From: Rhodospirillaceae bacterium
Lineage (GTDB): Bacteria > Pseudomonadota > Alphaproteobacteria > GCA-2721365
Direction of reading: 5' to 3'
NCBI GenBank assembly: GCA_002721365.1
Contig: PBKC01000037.1
Coordinates: 1 to 64,000 of the forward strand
Length of the DNA: 64,000 bases
Positions within the stretch are counted from its first letter, which is position 1, and each line of letters begins with the position of its first letter. The position numbers and the translations under genes are program-made. This document shows, piece by piece, positions 16,325 through 24,183 of the stretch. The notes beneath the pieces were generated by a model. That model was given only the letters and a program-made list of their open reading frames with translations, had not been told where the DNA came from and did no database searches.

Positions 16325-16335
16325 GAGAAAGACCA

Positions 16336-17235
16336 ATGAAGACAGACATCTACCAGCGCGTTACGGATCGGATCATTTCCGATCTGGAACAGGGCGTCAG
16401 GCCGTGGCTCAAGCCATGGAACGCCGAGCATGCCGCAGGGCGGATCACCCGGCCCCTGCGGGCGAACGGGCAGCCCTATAACGGCATCAATGTTCTGATG
16501 CTCTGGGCGAGCGCCGTCGAGCGCGGCTTCGCCGCCCCCATCTGGATTACCTATCGGCAGGCCGCGGAACTGGGCGCGCATGTGCGCAAGGGCGAGAAAG
16601 GATCGCCCGTAGTCTATGCCTCCACCATCACCCGCACCGAAGCGAACGAGAAGACCGGAGAGGAAGAGGACCGCGATATCCCCTTCATGAAGGGATACAC
16701 CGTCTTCAACGTCGAGCAGATCGAGGGATTGCCTGTGCACTTCCACGTGCCCGCCGAGCCCCGGCTCGATCCGGTGCAGCGCATCGACCATGCGGAAGCC
16801 TTCTTCGCCGCCACCGGTGCCGACATCCGCCATGGCGGCAATCAGGCCTACTACACCGTCACGCATGACTATGTGCAGATGCCGCCCTTCGAGACGTTCG
16901 TCGATGCCGAACGATATTACGAGACGCTCGGTCATGAGACGATCCATTGGACGCGTCACCCTTCGCGGCTGGAGCGGGATTTTGGCCGCAAGCGCTTCGG
17001 CGACGAAGGCTATGCGATGGAGGAGCTGGTCGCCGAGCTTGGCGCTGCCTTTCTGGCCGCCGACCTCGACCTGACCCCGGAGCCGCGCGAGGACCACGCC
17101 GCCTATATCGGCTCGTGGCTGAAGGTACTGAAGAACGACAAGCGGGCGATCTTCACCGCCGCATCCCATGCCCAGCGTGCCGCTGACTATCTGAACGGCC
17201 TTCAGGCTTCCGGACAGAGGGAGCAAGCGGCATGA
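16336..17235 (+). CDS. ardC: ArdC-like antirestriction protein (ssDNA-binding and zincin)
   Basis: A 299-residue protein of the ArdC family carried by plasmids and conjugative elements. The N-terminal domain (MKTDIYQRVTDRIISDLEQG, WLKPW, YNGIN) is the ssDNA-binding part. The C-terminal domain has the zincin motif HETIHW near residue 208, with MEELVAELGAAFL downstream supplying the glutamate. These proteins are thought to protect incoming single-stranded DNA from restriction. The ATG at 16336 is set by a good ribosome site (aggagaaagacca) that overlaps a leader hairpin. It overlaps the next gene by four bases. Confidence 0.9.
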   Translation: MKTDIYQRVTDRIISDLEQGVRPWLKPWNAEHAAGRITRPLRANGQPYNGINVLMLWASAVERGFAAPIWITYRQAAELGAHVRKGEKGSPVVYASTITRTEANEKTGEEEDRDIPFMKGYTVFNVEQIEGLPVHFHVPAEPRLDPVQRIDHAEAFFAATGADIRHGGNQAYYTVTHDYVQMPPFETFVDAERYYETLGHETIHWTRHPSRLERDFGRKRFGDEGYAMEELVAELGAAFLAADLDLTPEPREDHAAYIGSWLKVLKNDKRAIFTAASHAQRAADYLNGLQASGQREQAA

Positions 17236-17879
17236 GCAGGGTCAATTCCACAGAGGGACAGCTGGGCTTCGATGCCCTGCTGTCCGCCGCCGAGACCGAC
17301 AACCGGGAGCGGCGCTTCGCCCGCGAAACCGCCCACCTTCCGGCGGAGATGGCCGAGGCCCTGCCGTTCTTCCGGGACCTCTTGGAGGCCCACGACGCGG
17401 CGATGCGTACCGCCGATGTCGACGAGACCATGCGCCTGCGCGAGGAGGCTTGCCAGCTCGCCCGCAAGCTCGACGGCGGAGATGGGGGCATCCTCGCCCA
17501 TGCGGACGCGCCTGCCTATGTGCTGGCGCGGGAGACCGCCGCCGCGCCCGGCACGGTGCCGATATGGGGACAGACCGGCAGCTTCCAGATCACGGTCAAG
17601 ACCATGCGCGTGCGCATCGAGCTCGACGGCGTGTTCGGCATCGGCAGCCACGCATGCGTCTGGCCGGGCTTCAGCGCCCATGCGGTCGACCCCGACCGCC
17701 CATTCGTCAGCCATACCGGCTACCGGAGCTTTCTCGGCATCTATGCCGAGCCGGTGCCCGGAATGACGCCCGAGCGCTTCGTCGCCGAGATCATCGCCGC
17801 GCATGTCGAGCGGCAGCTCAAGGGAAAGTTGGTCGCGATCGAGGAGCGATACCGGGAGAAGGCCGTCGAAGCAGTTTGA
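17232..17879 (+). CDS. Conserved partner of ArdC, unknown function
   Basis: A 215-residue soluble protein. The N-terminal half is helical and charged (RRFARETAHLPAEMAEALPF), the C-terminal half mixed (VWPGFSAHAVDPDRPFVSHT, then GYRSFLGI). It overlaps ardC by ATGA. From experience, similar ORFs follow ardC in alphaproteobacterial elements, but I know no function for them. A strong terminator hairpin follows directly. Confidence 0.75.
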   Translation: MSRVNSTEGQLGFDALLSAAETDNRERRFARETAHLPAEMAEALPFFRDLLEAHDAAMRTADVDETMRLREEACQLARKLDGGDGGILAHADAPAYVLARETAAAPGTVPIWGQTGSFQITVKTMRVRIELDGVFGIGSHACVWPGFSAHAVDPDRPFVSHTGYRSFLGIYAEPVPGMTPERFVAEIIAAHVERQLKGKLVAIEERYREKAVEAV

Positions 17880-17885
17880 ACGCGC

Positions 17886-17915
17886 GCGGCGGGCCGGTTC
17901 ACACCGGCCCGCCGC
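17886..17915. terminator. Strong hairpin between convergent genes
   Basis: The perfect 13-base arms gcggcgggccggt and accggcccgccgc surround tcac. It lies seven bases after the ardC-partner stop and just before the stop of the convergent 56-codon gene, so it could end transcription from both sides. No U-tract follows on either strand, so it is not a textbook intrinsic terminator. Confidence 0.6.
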
Positions 17916-17929
17916 TTCAGGTACAGGCG

Positions 17930-18100
17930 TCAGAGACGCAACGCCAGCTCGCGCTCGATGTTCTCGAGCGAGGCGAGGCAGTTACGCCGCTCCGCGCTCT
18001 CGCGCGGACTCCGGACGAGGGCGTCCGTGACGGCCCGGTGAAGGCCGTGTAGATCGCTCTCGCTGCATGCTGCCAGTTCGAAACGGGTGATGAGTTTCAT
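17930..18100 (-). CDS. Small hypothetical protein
   Basis: A 56-residue helical protein (MKLITRFELAACSESDLHGL onwards), started at 18100 where ggaggaaa gives a strong ribosome site. The sequence reads as a plausible short coding region (RAVTDALVRSPRESAERRNC). Small ORFs of this kind are frequent around ardC in mobile elements. No function is known to me. Confidence 0.6.
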   Translation of the reverse strand: MKLITRFELAACSESDLHGLHRAVTDALVRSPRESAERRNCLASLENIERELALRL

Positions 18101-18223
18101 CGTCGTTTCCTCCGTTTGATGGAGGCCCCGACCATCGGAGCCTTTCTGGCTCACGGACACATCATTGCCAGAGGAAAGGCTTCCGTGGGTGCGGGCCGCC
18201 GAGAACGGAGAAGAAACCGGCGA

Positions 18224-18960
18224 TTAGCGATCAGGCGAATCGAATGGCCATCTGAAGTTCCAACGAGCAGCCCTCCCCAAATGGGGGCTGCACGATCTCT
18301 CCGCCTTTGAAGCAGTCCTTCGGATTAAGCATCCATTGCGCGCCACTTCACGAACAGCTGGTTCCGGTCCTTCCCAGCCCTCATGCTGGTGCTGGTGCTG
18401 GTGCTGGTGGTGGTGCTCATCGTGAACATGGAGATGCTCGTGCGTCGTCGGCTCGTGCCGATGCTCCAGCTCGACGGGATCACCGGCCGGCCAGAGGATC
18501 GAAGCGCCTGCGGTCGCAGCGAGCGCGATCAACGCCAGCACGGCGAACGCGGCCTCCAGGCCGAGGGCGCCGCCGACCCATCCAGCCAGTGGATAGGCAA
18601 TCAGCCAGCAGCCGTGTGAGAGTGCGAACTGCGCTGCGAAGACCGCGGGCCGGTCGCCTTCGTGCGCCGAGCGGCGCAGGAGACGCCCCGCTGGGGTTTG
18701 GACCAATGACGATCCGGCGCCGAGCAGCAGCCAGATCGGCAGCATCGCCGTGAGGCCCGGCCCGGTGAGGCCCAGCAGCAGGCCGACGCCAAGCAGCATG
18801 TCGCCCGCGAGATGATACAGAACATCGCACTCGCCGCCGGCATTGCCTATCCGCGGGGCATCTTCCTGACGCCGGCCGCAGGGCGGCCTTGATGTTGGTC
18901 AGCAACGTGCTCGTGGCGATCAACGCCAAGTTGTTGGAACGGGCGAAAACCGTGATCCAG
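18224..18960 (-). pseudogene. MFS metal transporter remnant with His-rich tail
   Basis: The readable part (18224 to about 18865) encodes the C-terminal third of an MFS transporter: GDMLLGVGLLLGLTGPGLTA, two further helices, then a histidine-rich tail (HRHEPTTHEHLHVHDEHHHQ, then HQHQHQHE). Upstream, homologous-looking sequence continues in another frame (FARSNNLALIATSTLLTNIK at about 18880-18960), so there is a frameshift near 18870, and nothing of the N-terminal half remains. NreB-like nickel exporters have such His tails, so Ni, Co or Zn efflux is the likely original role. It marks the left edge of the metal region. Confidence 0.65.
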
Positions 18961-19205
18961 ACAGGCTCAGGCGAGTAAAGCGCGAAGGACTTGGGCTGAC
19001 AGGGCCCAATTGTCGGCCAAAATCGGAGTGGCGGCAGCCTTGGCCGATCGGCCGACTAGCCTTCCGACATCGCAAGTTTGTTACAAATAGATAAGAAGTA
19101 TTACACAGTGTTACAATAAAAGTCGTTGAATACGAAGGTTATTGGCATACCTCTACTGCACTGGGCCTGAAAGAAATCTCAGATAATACGGAAGGGGTTA
19201 CCAAG

Positions 19206-19508
19206 ATGGCGCACCAAATAGCCAATGGGAGCAGGCGGATGTCGAAGGTGGCCGTGGCACTGGCCGTTGGGATCGCACTAATCGGCGCGTCTCAGTCATG
19301 GGCCGATGAACATGAGCCTGTTTCCGAGGGTGCTCACGGGCATTCCGAAATGGAGATGGATCACGAGTCGATGGAAGGCTCTTCGGAAGGCCCGGTTTCG
19401 GGAGAGGCGCAGCGTGGCGGCGAGGACGAGTCCGACCATGAGAAGATGCGGGGCTCGACTGGAGATGGACCGGTTTCCGAGGACGCCCACGGGCACGGCT
19501 CGAACTGA
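19206..19508 (+). CDS. Small secreted His/Glu-rich metal-binding protein
   Basis: A 100-residue protein with a signal peptide (VAVALAVGIALIGASQSWA). The mature part is acidic, with dispersed histidines and methionines (DEHEPVSEGAHGHSEMEMDH, later ESDHEKMRG and DAHGHGSN). There is no fold motif; it looks like an unstructured periplasmic metal buffer. The 5' flank is AT-rich and should hold the promoter. Its neighbours are all copper or mercury genes. Confidence 0.7.
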   Translation: MAHQIANGSRRMSKVAVALAVGIALIGASQSWADEHEPVSEGAHGHSEMEMDHESMEGSSEGPVSGEAQRGGEDESDHEKMRGSTGDGPVSEDAHGHGSN

Positions 19509-19599
19509 AATCGGCTGAGCGCTGCGGAGCGCCGCGTGGCGCTCCGCATCCGCTATCCGGTTCTGCTCTCTCGGGGAATAGAGCAGGGTGTCGCGGTCG

Positions 19600-19803
19600 C
19601 GACATCCGGATCGGCGGAGCCACGGATCACCCCGGTGGGGCATGCTCTGTCGCTGCTCATTGTGCTCAGCTACCTACCTTTGCGCCGGGTTCGGGCTGGC
19701 GATGCCAGCAAGCGTTCACATGCACGAAGCGAGGGCGCCGCTGTTGCCGGGATTCAAATGGCTGACCTGGCGCGGTTTCGTTTTCGGCCTGGTCGGTGCC
19801 TAA
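19600..19803 (+). pseudogene. DUF5676-like small membrane protein, frameshifted
   Basis: Two frames together spell a DUF5676-like protein: TPVGHALSLLIVLSYL in one frame, then LCAGFGLAMPASVHMHEA and APLLPGFKWLTWRGFVFGL in the next. The join is at about 19670, where one extra base breaks the frame (tacctacctttgc). The end is also early: members usually continue after the FGLV segment with another helix. Such proteins accompany copper-resistance genes. Confidence 0.55.
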
Positions 19804-19874
19804 AGGTGAGAAACGGGGGGCTGCATCGTCTTACGCTTGTCAGCCGCCCTTCCGGACAAGTCAGGGAGACGAAC

Positions 19875-20306
19875 ATGAACAGGGGACTTGTCCCGGTCAT
19901 TGCGATTGCCGCGGGGCTCGTACTCGGACCGCTTTCGGACTTGGTGCAAGGCCATGAGGTGACATCGGGCAATCTTGTGATCGAGCATCCGCGGCTGATC
20001 GTTCACTCGGACGACGCGGCGAGCGGGCTTGTCATTGCGACCATTGCCAACAGGGGCGAAAACGCGGAGATCCTCGAATCAGTCCGCTGTGCGGCGAATG
20101 ACTGCTCGCCGGGCGAGGACGAGCCGATCGCGACCATTCCGGCAGAAAGAGAGGCACGGCTCGGGCCCGATGGCGTTACGGTACGATTGACTGACTTGGT
20201 CGGTCCGCACTTCGAAGAGACTATGGTTCGTCTGTTGTTCAGCTTCGCCGACGCAGGCGAAGTAACTGCGGATGCTATCGTCCAGATTCGACCGCCAGGT
20301 GATTAG
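19875..20306 (+). CDS. Periplasmic PCuAC-like copper chaperone
   Basis: A 143-residue secreted protein with a signal peptide (VIAIAAGLVLGPLSDLVQG). The mature part follows the PCu(A)C beta-barrel pattern: LVIEHPRLIVH, then GLVIATIANRG, and a final beta segment (RLLFSFADAGEVTADAIVQ). The classic His/Met copper ligands are not clearly in place, so binding may differ or rely on HEVTSGN at the mature N-terminus. It is followed by other copper-related genes on the same strand. A PCuAC-like role is likely, not certain. Confidence 0.65.
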   Translation: MNRGLVPVIAIAAGLVLGPLSDLVQGHEVTSGNLVIEHPRLIVHSDDAASGLVIATIANRGENAEILESVRCAANDCSPGEDEPIATIPAEREARLGPDGVTVRLTDLVGPHFEETMVRLLFSFADAGEVTADAIVQIRPPGD

Positions 20307-20457
20307 GGCATGCTCCGCGCCATGATCGCATGGCTTTCTCCGATCGTAATCCTTCCCGTTTTTGGCGGCGGAGGAGATACCCGGCGACTGTCCCGACATC
20401 GGCTAAGAAGGTGCGCATGTGGGGAGGGCAAGGGCACATGATGGGCGGTGACTGGGG

Positions 20458-20673
20458 ATGGGACACATGTTGTTCGGTTCGATCGCAATGGTTCTGTTCT
20501 GGGGCGCGCTGATTCTGGTCATCGTCCTGCTCGTCCGATGGCTGGGAGAAGGGCGCTCGCCCTTCGGCGGACCACGCCGTAAATCGGCCATCGACATCCT
20601 CGAGGAACGGTTTGCTCGCGGTGAGATCGACCAGGAAGAGTTCGAAGAGCGGCGGCGATTGTTGTCGGAGTGA
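20458..20673 (+). CDS. SHOCT-domain small membrane protein
   Basis: A 71-residue protein with one N-terminal helix (FGSIAMVLFWGALILVIVLL) and a C-terminal SHOCT motif (AIDILEERFARGEIDQEEFE, ERRRLL). I begin it at 20458. Just upstream, another frame reads MWGGQGHMMGGDWGW, the Met/Gly/Trp-rich leader common in these proteins, so a small frameshift at about 20455 may have shortened the gene. SHOCT proteins are common in metal-resistance clusters, where their role is unclear. Confidence 0.75.
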   Translation: MGHMLFGSIAMVLFWGALILVIVLLVRWLGEGRSPFGGPRRKSAIDILEERFARGEIDQEEFEERRRLLSE

Positions 20674-20815
20674 TAAGCGCAACCCGAATACAGTCGGAAT
20701 AGCCTGACAATCACGGGTAGATTTTGTGAGCATCTATCAAGTTTTGATGCAGATTAAGGCATCCAGAATATTTCCTCTGCGAAGCTCACGCATTCCGAAC
20801 GAGAGGGAGGTTGAA

Positions 20816-21523
20816 ATGACCCGTATCAGTGTTTTGGCGATCGTCGCAGTGCTCGGATGGAGCACGGCTTCCGATGCCGTTGCGGCGGAGGAGCCGGATC
20901 ACGAGGCCCACCACACCGAGGGCGCGTCCGCGGACGACGCGGCGGGCTCCGGCAACATGCCGATGATGGCCATGGAGGGCGCTTCGGGCATGGGCCAGAT
21001 GGGCGGCATGATGGGCGGCAAGGGCTGCCCGATGATGGCGAAGATGCATGACGGTGGAACCGGTGGCGGCACACCGACCGTGGTGATCAACATCTACCCG
21101 GGCGGCGAGGTCGCCATGGCGGGCATGTCGGGCATGCGCGGACGGATGAAGGAACACGGCGGCGGCTCGATGATGGAAGGAGGCGCCCAGGGCATGATGG
21201 AAGGCTCCATGATGCAGGGCAGCGGCTCGGGCATGATGGATCGCGGCATGATGCGCGATGGCATGACCGGCGGCCAAATGATGGACCGCGGGCATATGAT
21301 GGGCCGAATGGATGACGGAAAAGACCTGAATCTGTCCGCTGACGATGTGCGCACGATGATGCAGGAACGCATAGCGATGATGGAGGAGATGGGACTTCGA
21401 CTTGGGGAAGTCGCGCCCATCGACGAGGACGTGATGAACGTCGAGATCCTGACCGAGGCCGGCGAGCCGCATCACCGCATGGTCGTCAACCGCCATTCCG
21501 GCGCGATGATGCGCGCGAACTGA
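20816..21523 (+). CDS. Met-rich periplasmic metal-binding protein
   Basis: A 235-residue secreted protein with a signal peptide ending in DAVAA. The centre (about 50-165) is almost entirely Met, Gly and His motifs (MGQMGGMMGGKGCPMMAKM, SMMEGGAQGMMEGSMMQG, GHMMGRM). Such clusters bind Cu(I) or Ag(I). A short ordered segment (PTVVINIYPGG) interrupts it, and a C-terminal domain (LSADDVRTMMQERIAMMEEM, RLGEVAP) is helical. Function: probably periplasmic copper or silver sequestration. The ATG at 20816 follows gagggaggttga, a strong ribosome site. Confidence 0.8.
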   Translation: MTRISVLAIVAVLGWSTASDAVAAEEPDHEAHHTEGASADDAAGSGNMPMMAMEGASGMGQMGGMMGGKGCPMMAKMHDGGTGGGTPTVVINIYPGGEVAMAGMSGMRGRMKEHGGGSMMEGGAQGMMEGSMMQGSGSGMMDRGMMRDGMTGGQMMDRGHMMGRMDDGKDLNLSADDVRTMMQERIAMMEEMGLRLGEVAPIDEDVMNVEILTEAGEPHHRMVVNRHSGAMMRAN

Positions 21524-21638
21524 ACCAAGGCCGCGGTGCATGGCGGGTCCGACGGCCTTCGGTGATGTCGGCCGTACCCGCGGCAGGTCGGACGGCCGGG
21601 AGGACTCCGGTCCGCTGACTGACCACTGCCGGCTCACC

Positions 21639-21969
21639 ATGCGCGTCGGGGGCGCGGTGCTTCTCATCGTCGTTCTGGCAGTAGTGTATTTTCTGCTGCG
21701 CGACAGCGGCACGCTGGCCCGACTTTCGGATGGCGACACGGTGCGGAGCCTGATCGAGGGTCTCGGCATTTTCGGTCCCGTAGCCGTTGCCTTCCTGCTT
21801 GCGGCAGCGATCGTCATAGGCCCCGTCCCGCGCGCGCCCGATCGCACTCGCCGTAGGGGCCGCCTACGGACATACCTGGGGCACTGTCCTCGTGGTCGCC
21901 AGTGCTGAGTTTGGGGCGGTCGTCGCCTTCACGATCGCCCGGGTGGTCGGGACATCGCCGTCGCTATGA
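21639..21969 (+). pseudogene. TVP38/TMEM64 family membrane protein, broken copy
   Basis: The first frame gives two membrane segments (VGGAVLLIVVLAVVYFLL and FGPVAVAFLLAAAIVIGPVP). After one extra g at 21840 the protein continues in the next frame as APIALAVGAAYGHTWGTVLV and VASAEFGAVVAFTIAR, then stops early at 21967. The intact paralogue at 35405-36076 has the matching APIALAAGAAYGHLWGTV. The C-terminal half is missing. Confidence 0.75.
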
Positions 21970-22033
21970 TCTTGGCCAGCCTCGCCCCTGCAGGCGGCGT
22001 GGCTGGTATTGTGTAAGGCGGCTGCGGTGGCAG

Positions 22034-22231
22034 TCAGTCCGCAGGTCCCGTGGCTTTCGGCGGACACCGACGGTCGCCGTAGGAGCAGAAGACGCAGCAA
22101 TCGCCCGGTTTCGGGCGCAGGAGGGTGCCGCAGCCCTTGCAGTCGTAATAGAACTGGCAGGCGTCGGTGGGCATGGTCTCGGTTTCCCGATGCCCACATT
22201 CCGGGCAGGTGATCGTCGAGCGTGTCTCCAT
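22034..22231 (-). CDS. GDCCVFCS-motif cysteine-rich protein of mer cluster
   Basis: A 65-residue protein rich in cysteine: CPECGH, then CKGCGTLLRPKPGDCCVFCS and CPP. It resembles the small GDCCVFC-type proteins that sit in mercury-resistance clusters, probably soft-metal binding. No signal peptide. Its start touches the merF stop (one base shared), so it is the last gene of the minus-strand mer operon. Confidence 0.8.
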   Translation of the reverse strand: METRSTITCPECGHRETETMPTDACQFYYDCKGCGTLLRPKPGDCCVFCSYGDRRCPPKATGPAD

Positions 22232-22446
22232 CAGCCGGCCGCCTTCCGCCGGTATAGCCGGATCAAGGCCCAGGCGGTGACGGCCAGGAACATCCCGAGT
22301 GCCGGCAGCAGGAGGTAGTCGATCCAGCCGAGCCAGGCGGAGAGACCAAGCGCCCCGAAGACGATCACCAGCACCGGCGTGAAGCAGCAGATCGCCGCGA
22401 CGATCGTGCCGATGATGCCGGCCTCGAGCAGCGTGCGGTCGTTCAT
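22231..22446 (-). CDS. merF: Mercury transporter MerF
   Basis: A 71-residue inner-membrane protein with two helices and the vicinal cysteine pair at 20-21 in IVAAICCFTPVLVIVFGALG. This is the MerF signature, as is the DYLLLPALGMF segment in helix 2. MerF carries Hg(II) from periplasmic MerP into the cytoplasm. Start at 22446, overlapping the merP stop by ATGA. The usual second cysteine pair near the C-terminus is absent. Confidence 0.85.
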   Translation of the reverse strand: MNDRTLLEAGIIGTIVAAICCFTPVLVIVFGALGLSAWLGWIDYLLLPALGMFLAVTAWALIRLYRRKAAG

Positions 22447-22745
22447 TCCGCGCCGCCGATCGGCTGAGAGGGGAACCCGGCGTCGGCCGTCGCCGCCGTC
22501 GGGGCTGTCACCTTCACCATGGCGTCGTCGAAGGTAACGGTGGCAGTGACGGTTCTGTCGCCGGCTGAAGAGAGCTGCACCGCGCTGACACCCTCGACCC
22601 TGGCGAGGCTCTCCTTCACGATGTAGGCGCAAGTAGGACAGTCCATGTTCTCTACCGCGAGCGTCGCCGTACGCTCACTAGCCTGGGCGCCGCCGACCGC
22701 GAGTAGGATTGCGCTCAGGACCGACATCCCGACAAGATTTCTCAT
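22443..22745 (-). CDS. merP: Periplasmic mercury-binding protein MerP
   Basis: A 100-residue protein with a signal peptide (GMSVLSAILLAVGGAQA) and one HMA fold. The metal motif is MDCPTC at residues 34-39 (GMTCxxC type). MerP captures Hg(II) in the periplasm and passes it to MerT or MerF. It lies between merT and merF with short spacing, consistent with one transcript. Confidence 0.9.
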   Translation of the reverse strand: MRNLVGMSVLSAILLAVGGAQASERTATLAVENMDCPTCAYIVKESLARVEGVSAVQLSSAGDRTVTATVTFDDAMVKVTAPTAATADAGFPSQPIGGAE

Positions 22746-22760
22746 TACCTCGTCTCTCCT

Positions 22761-23153
22761 TCAGATGCCCAGAAGCCGTGGCGCAACCCACGGAAAGATT
22801 ACCGCCGTCGCCACGAGGCTTGCGGCAATCCACAAACCGCCCTTTGTCAGGCGGCCGGGCAACGGTCGGGCGCAGCCGTCGTCGCAGGGCTTTCTCGATC
22901 GCCGGTAGATCAGGTGATAGCCGTAAGCGAGGAATCCTGCCGCCAGGGCAAGGAAGACCGGCTGATAAGGTGCGAGCGCGGTCAGGTTGCCGATCCATGC
23001 GCCGCCGATTCCGAGGCTGAAGAGTACCAGGGGCGCGATACAGCATGACGACGCAGCCACCGCGGCGGCGAGCCCGCCGACGACGGCAATGGCTTGCCGG
23101 AACCCGGAGTCGCCACTACCAGCCGTCTCCGCAGGCGTCATGCCGATCCGCAC
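22761..23153 (-). CDS. merT: Mercury transporter MerT
   Basis: A 130-residue inner-membrane protein with three helices. The vicinal cysteines are at 37-38 in AASSCCIAPLVLFSLGIGGA. A second pair (CDDGC) is in the cytoplasmic loop, as in MerT. It would take Hg(II) from MerP and release it inside the cell. First gene of the minus-strand operon, behind the MerR-type promoter. In this window no merA follows to reduce the imported mercury. Confidence 0.9.
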   Translation of the reverse strand: MRIGMTPAETAGSGDSGFRQAIAVVGGLAAAVAASSCCIAPLVLFSLGIGGAWIGNLTALAPYQPVFLALAAGFLAYGYHLIYRRSRKPCDDGCARPLPGRLTKGGLWIAASLVATAVIFPWVAPRLLGI

Positions 23154-23184
23154 CGATGGAGCCCTCCTTGACCATCACCGGTGC

Positions 23185-23215
23185 AGCCTAGTACCTGTAG
23201 CCACTACAGCATCAA
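23185..23215 (-). promoter_or_regulatory. MerR-type promoter/operator of the merTPF operon
   Basis: Read on the minus strand, ttgatg (-35) and taggct (-10) are separated by 19 bases, the overlong spacing typical of MerR-family promoters. The spacer contains the perfect dyad ctgtag-tgg-ctacag (23195-23209). The divergent merR gene starts 30-35 bases away. The dyad sequence is close to those of CadR/PbrR-type boxes, so the metal cannot be read from it. Confidence 0.75.
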
Positions 23216-23238
23216 ACGAAAAATGCGAGAGCGTTTTG

Positions 23239-23649
23239 GTGGTGGAGAGCAGTATCGGCATCGGCGCGTTGTCGAGGGAGACCGGCGTTCATATCGAGAC
23301 GATCCGTTACTACGAACGCATCGGGCTGATGGCGCCGCCGCCCAGAACGGGCGGCGGACATCGGCTCTATGACCGTGATGCAGTACGGCGCCTCGGCTTC
23401 CTGCGCCGGTCGCGGGAGCTGGGCTTCACCCTCGACGAGGTTCGCGCCCTACTGGCTCTGATGGACGGCGGGTTCACCTGCGGCCAGGTGCTCGACCTCA
23501 CAGAGCGCCACCTCGCCGACGTGCGCGCGCGCATCGCCGACCTCCAGCGCCTTGAAGCGAGGCTCGTCGAAATCTCCGAGGGCTGCGCAGGCGGCGCGGT
23601 TCCCGAATGCCCGGTGGTCGACGCACTGTGGAGCAACAAGGCGGGCTGA
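23239..23649 (+). CDS. merR: MerR-family regulator, mercury-type
   Basis: A protein of about 136 residues with an N-terminal winged HTH (IGALSRETGVHIETIRYYER, IGLM) and a dimerization helix. Three cysteines fit the mercury triad of MerR: FTCGQ, EGCAGG and PECPVV. The start is a GTG at 23239 or 23242; no ATG is available. It is divergent from merTPF and next to a MerR-type dyad, so it probably represses and, with Hg(II), activates that operon. Confidence 0.85.
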   Translation: MVESSIGIGALSRETGVHIETIRYYERIGLMAPPPRTGGGHRLYDRDAVRRLGFLRRSRELGFTLDEVRALLALMDGGFTCGQVLDLTERHLADVRARIADLQRLEARLVEISEGCAGGAVPECPVVDALWSNKAG

Positions 23650-23691
23650 TCCGCTGCGTCGGGTCGGCCGGTTGGGCCTTATAGAATTGTC

Positions 23692-24183
23692 CTACCGGGC
23701 GGATATTTCCGACTGGCGGCGGCGTATCTCGGGCGGCCATCGGCTCTTGATGTAGGCGAGAACGGCCAGGATCTCCTCATCGGAGAGGATACCGTCAAAT
23801 GCCGGCATGTCGCTTTCGTAGCCTTCGGGTGCGAGCGGCGGCTGCAGTCCGTGCTTGACCAAGGCGAAGAGGTGCTCGTCGGGATGATGCCAAGTATGAC
23901 CGGTCTCGTCGTGCGGCGGAGCCGGCAAGCGGCCATCGGGTCGACGGGTGCGCCACTCCGGCTGTCCCTCGAGATCGGCGCCGTGGCAGCTCGCGCAATG
24001 GGTGCGGTAGGCGGCGGCGCCGGTCTCGACCTGCTGCACGTCGCCTGGGTCCACGACGATTCGCGGCTGCATCGGCCACAGCAACCAGGCAGCGATCCCG
24101 GCGCTCGTCATGGCTACGACGAGCATGGAACCGGCAAACCGCCGGCTCCGTCCCCGCGACGCGGAGGGATTACTCGACGGCAT
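23692..24183 (-). CDS. Membrane-anchored cytochrome c
   Basis: A 163-residue protein with an N-terminal helix (SMLVVAMTSAGIAAWLLWPM) and one c-type heme site CASCHG. The distal ligand is likely the methionine in DMPAF, and DEEILAVLAYIKSRWP is the usual C-terminal helix. It should face the periplasm, attached to the inner membrane. It overlaps the upstream DUF411 gene by 14 bases, so the pair is co-translated. In copper regions such cytochromes may serve as electron acceptors or link metal oxidation to respiration; here that is inference. Confidence 0.85.
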   Translation of the reverse strand: MPSSNPSASRGRSRRFAGSMLVVAMTSAGIAAWLLWPMQPRIVVDPGDVQQVETGAAAYRTHCASCHGADLEGQPEWRTRRPDGRLPAPPHDETGHTWHHPDEHLFALVKHGLQPPLAPEGYESDMPAFDGILSDEEILAVLAYIKSRWPPEIRRRQSEISAR

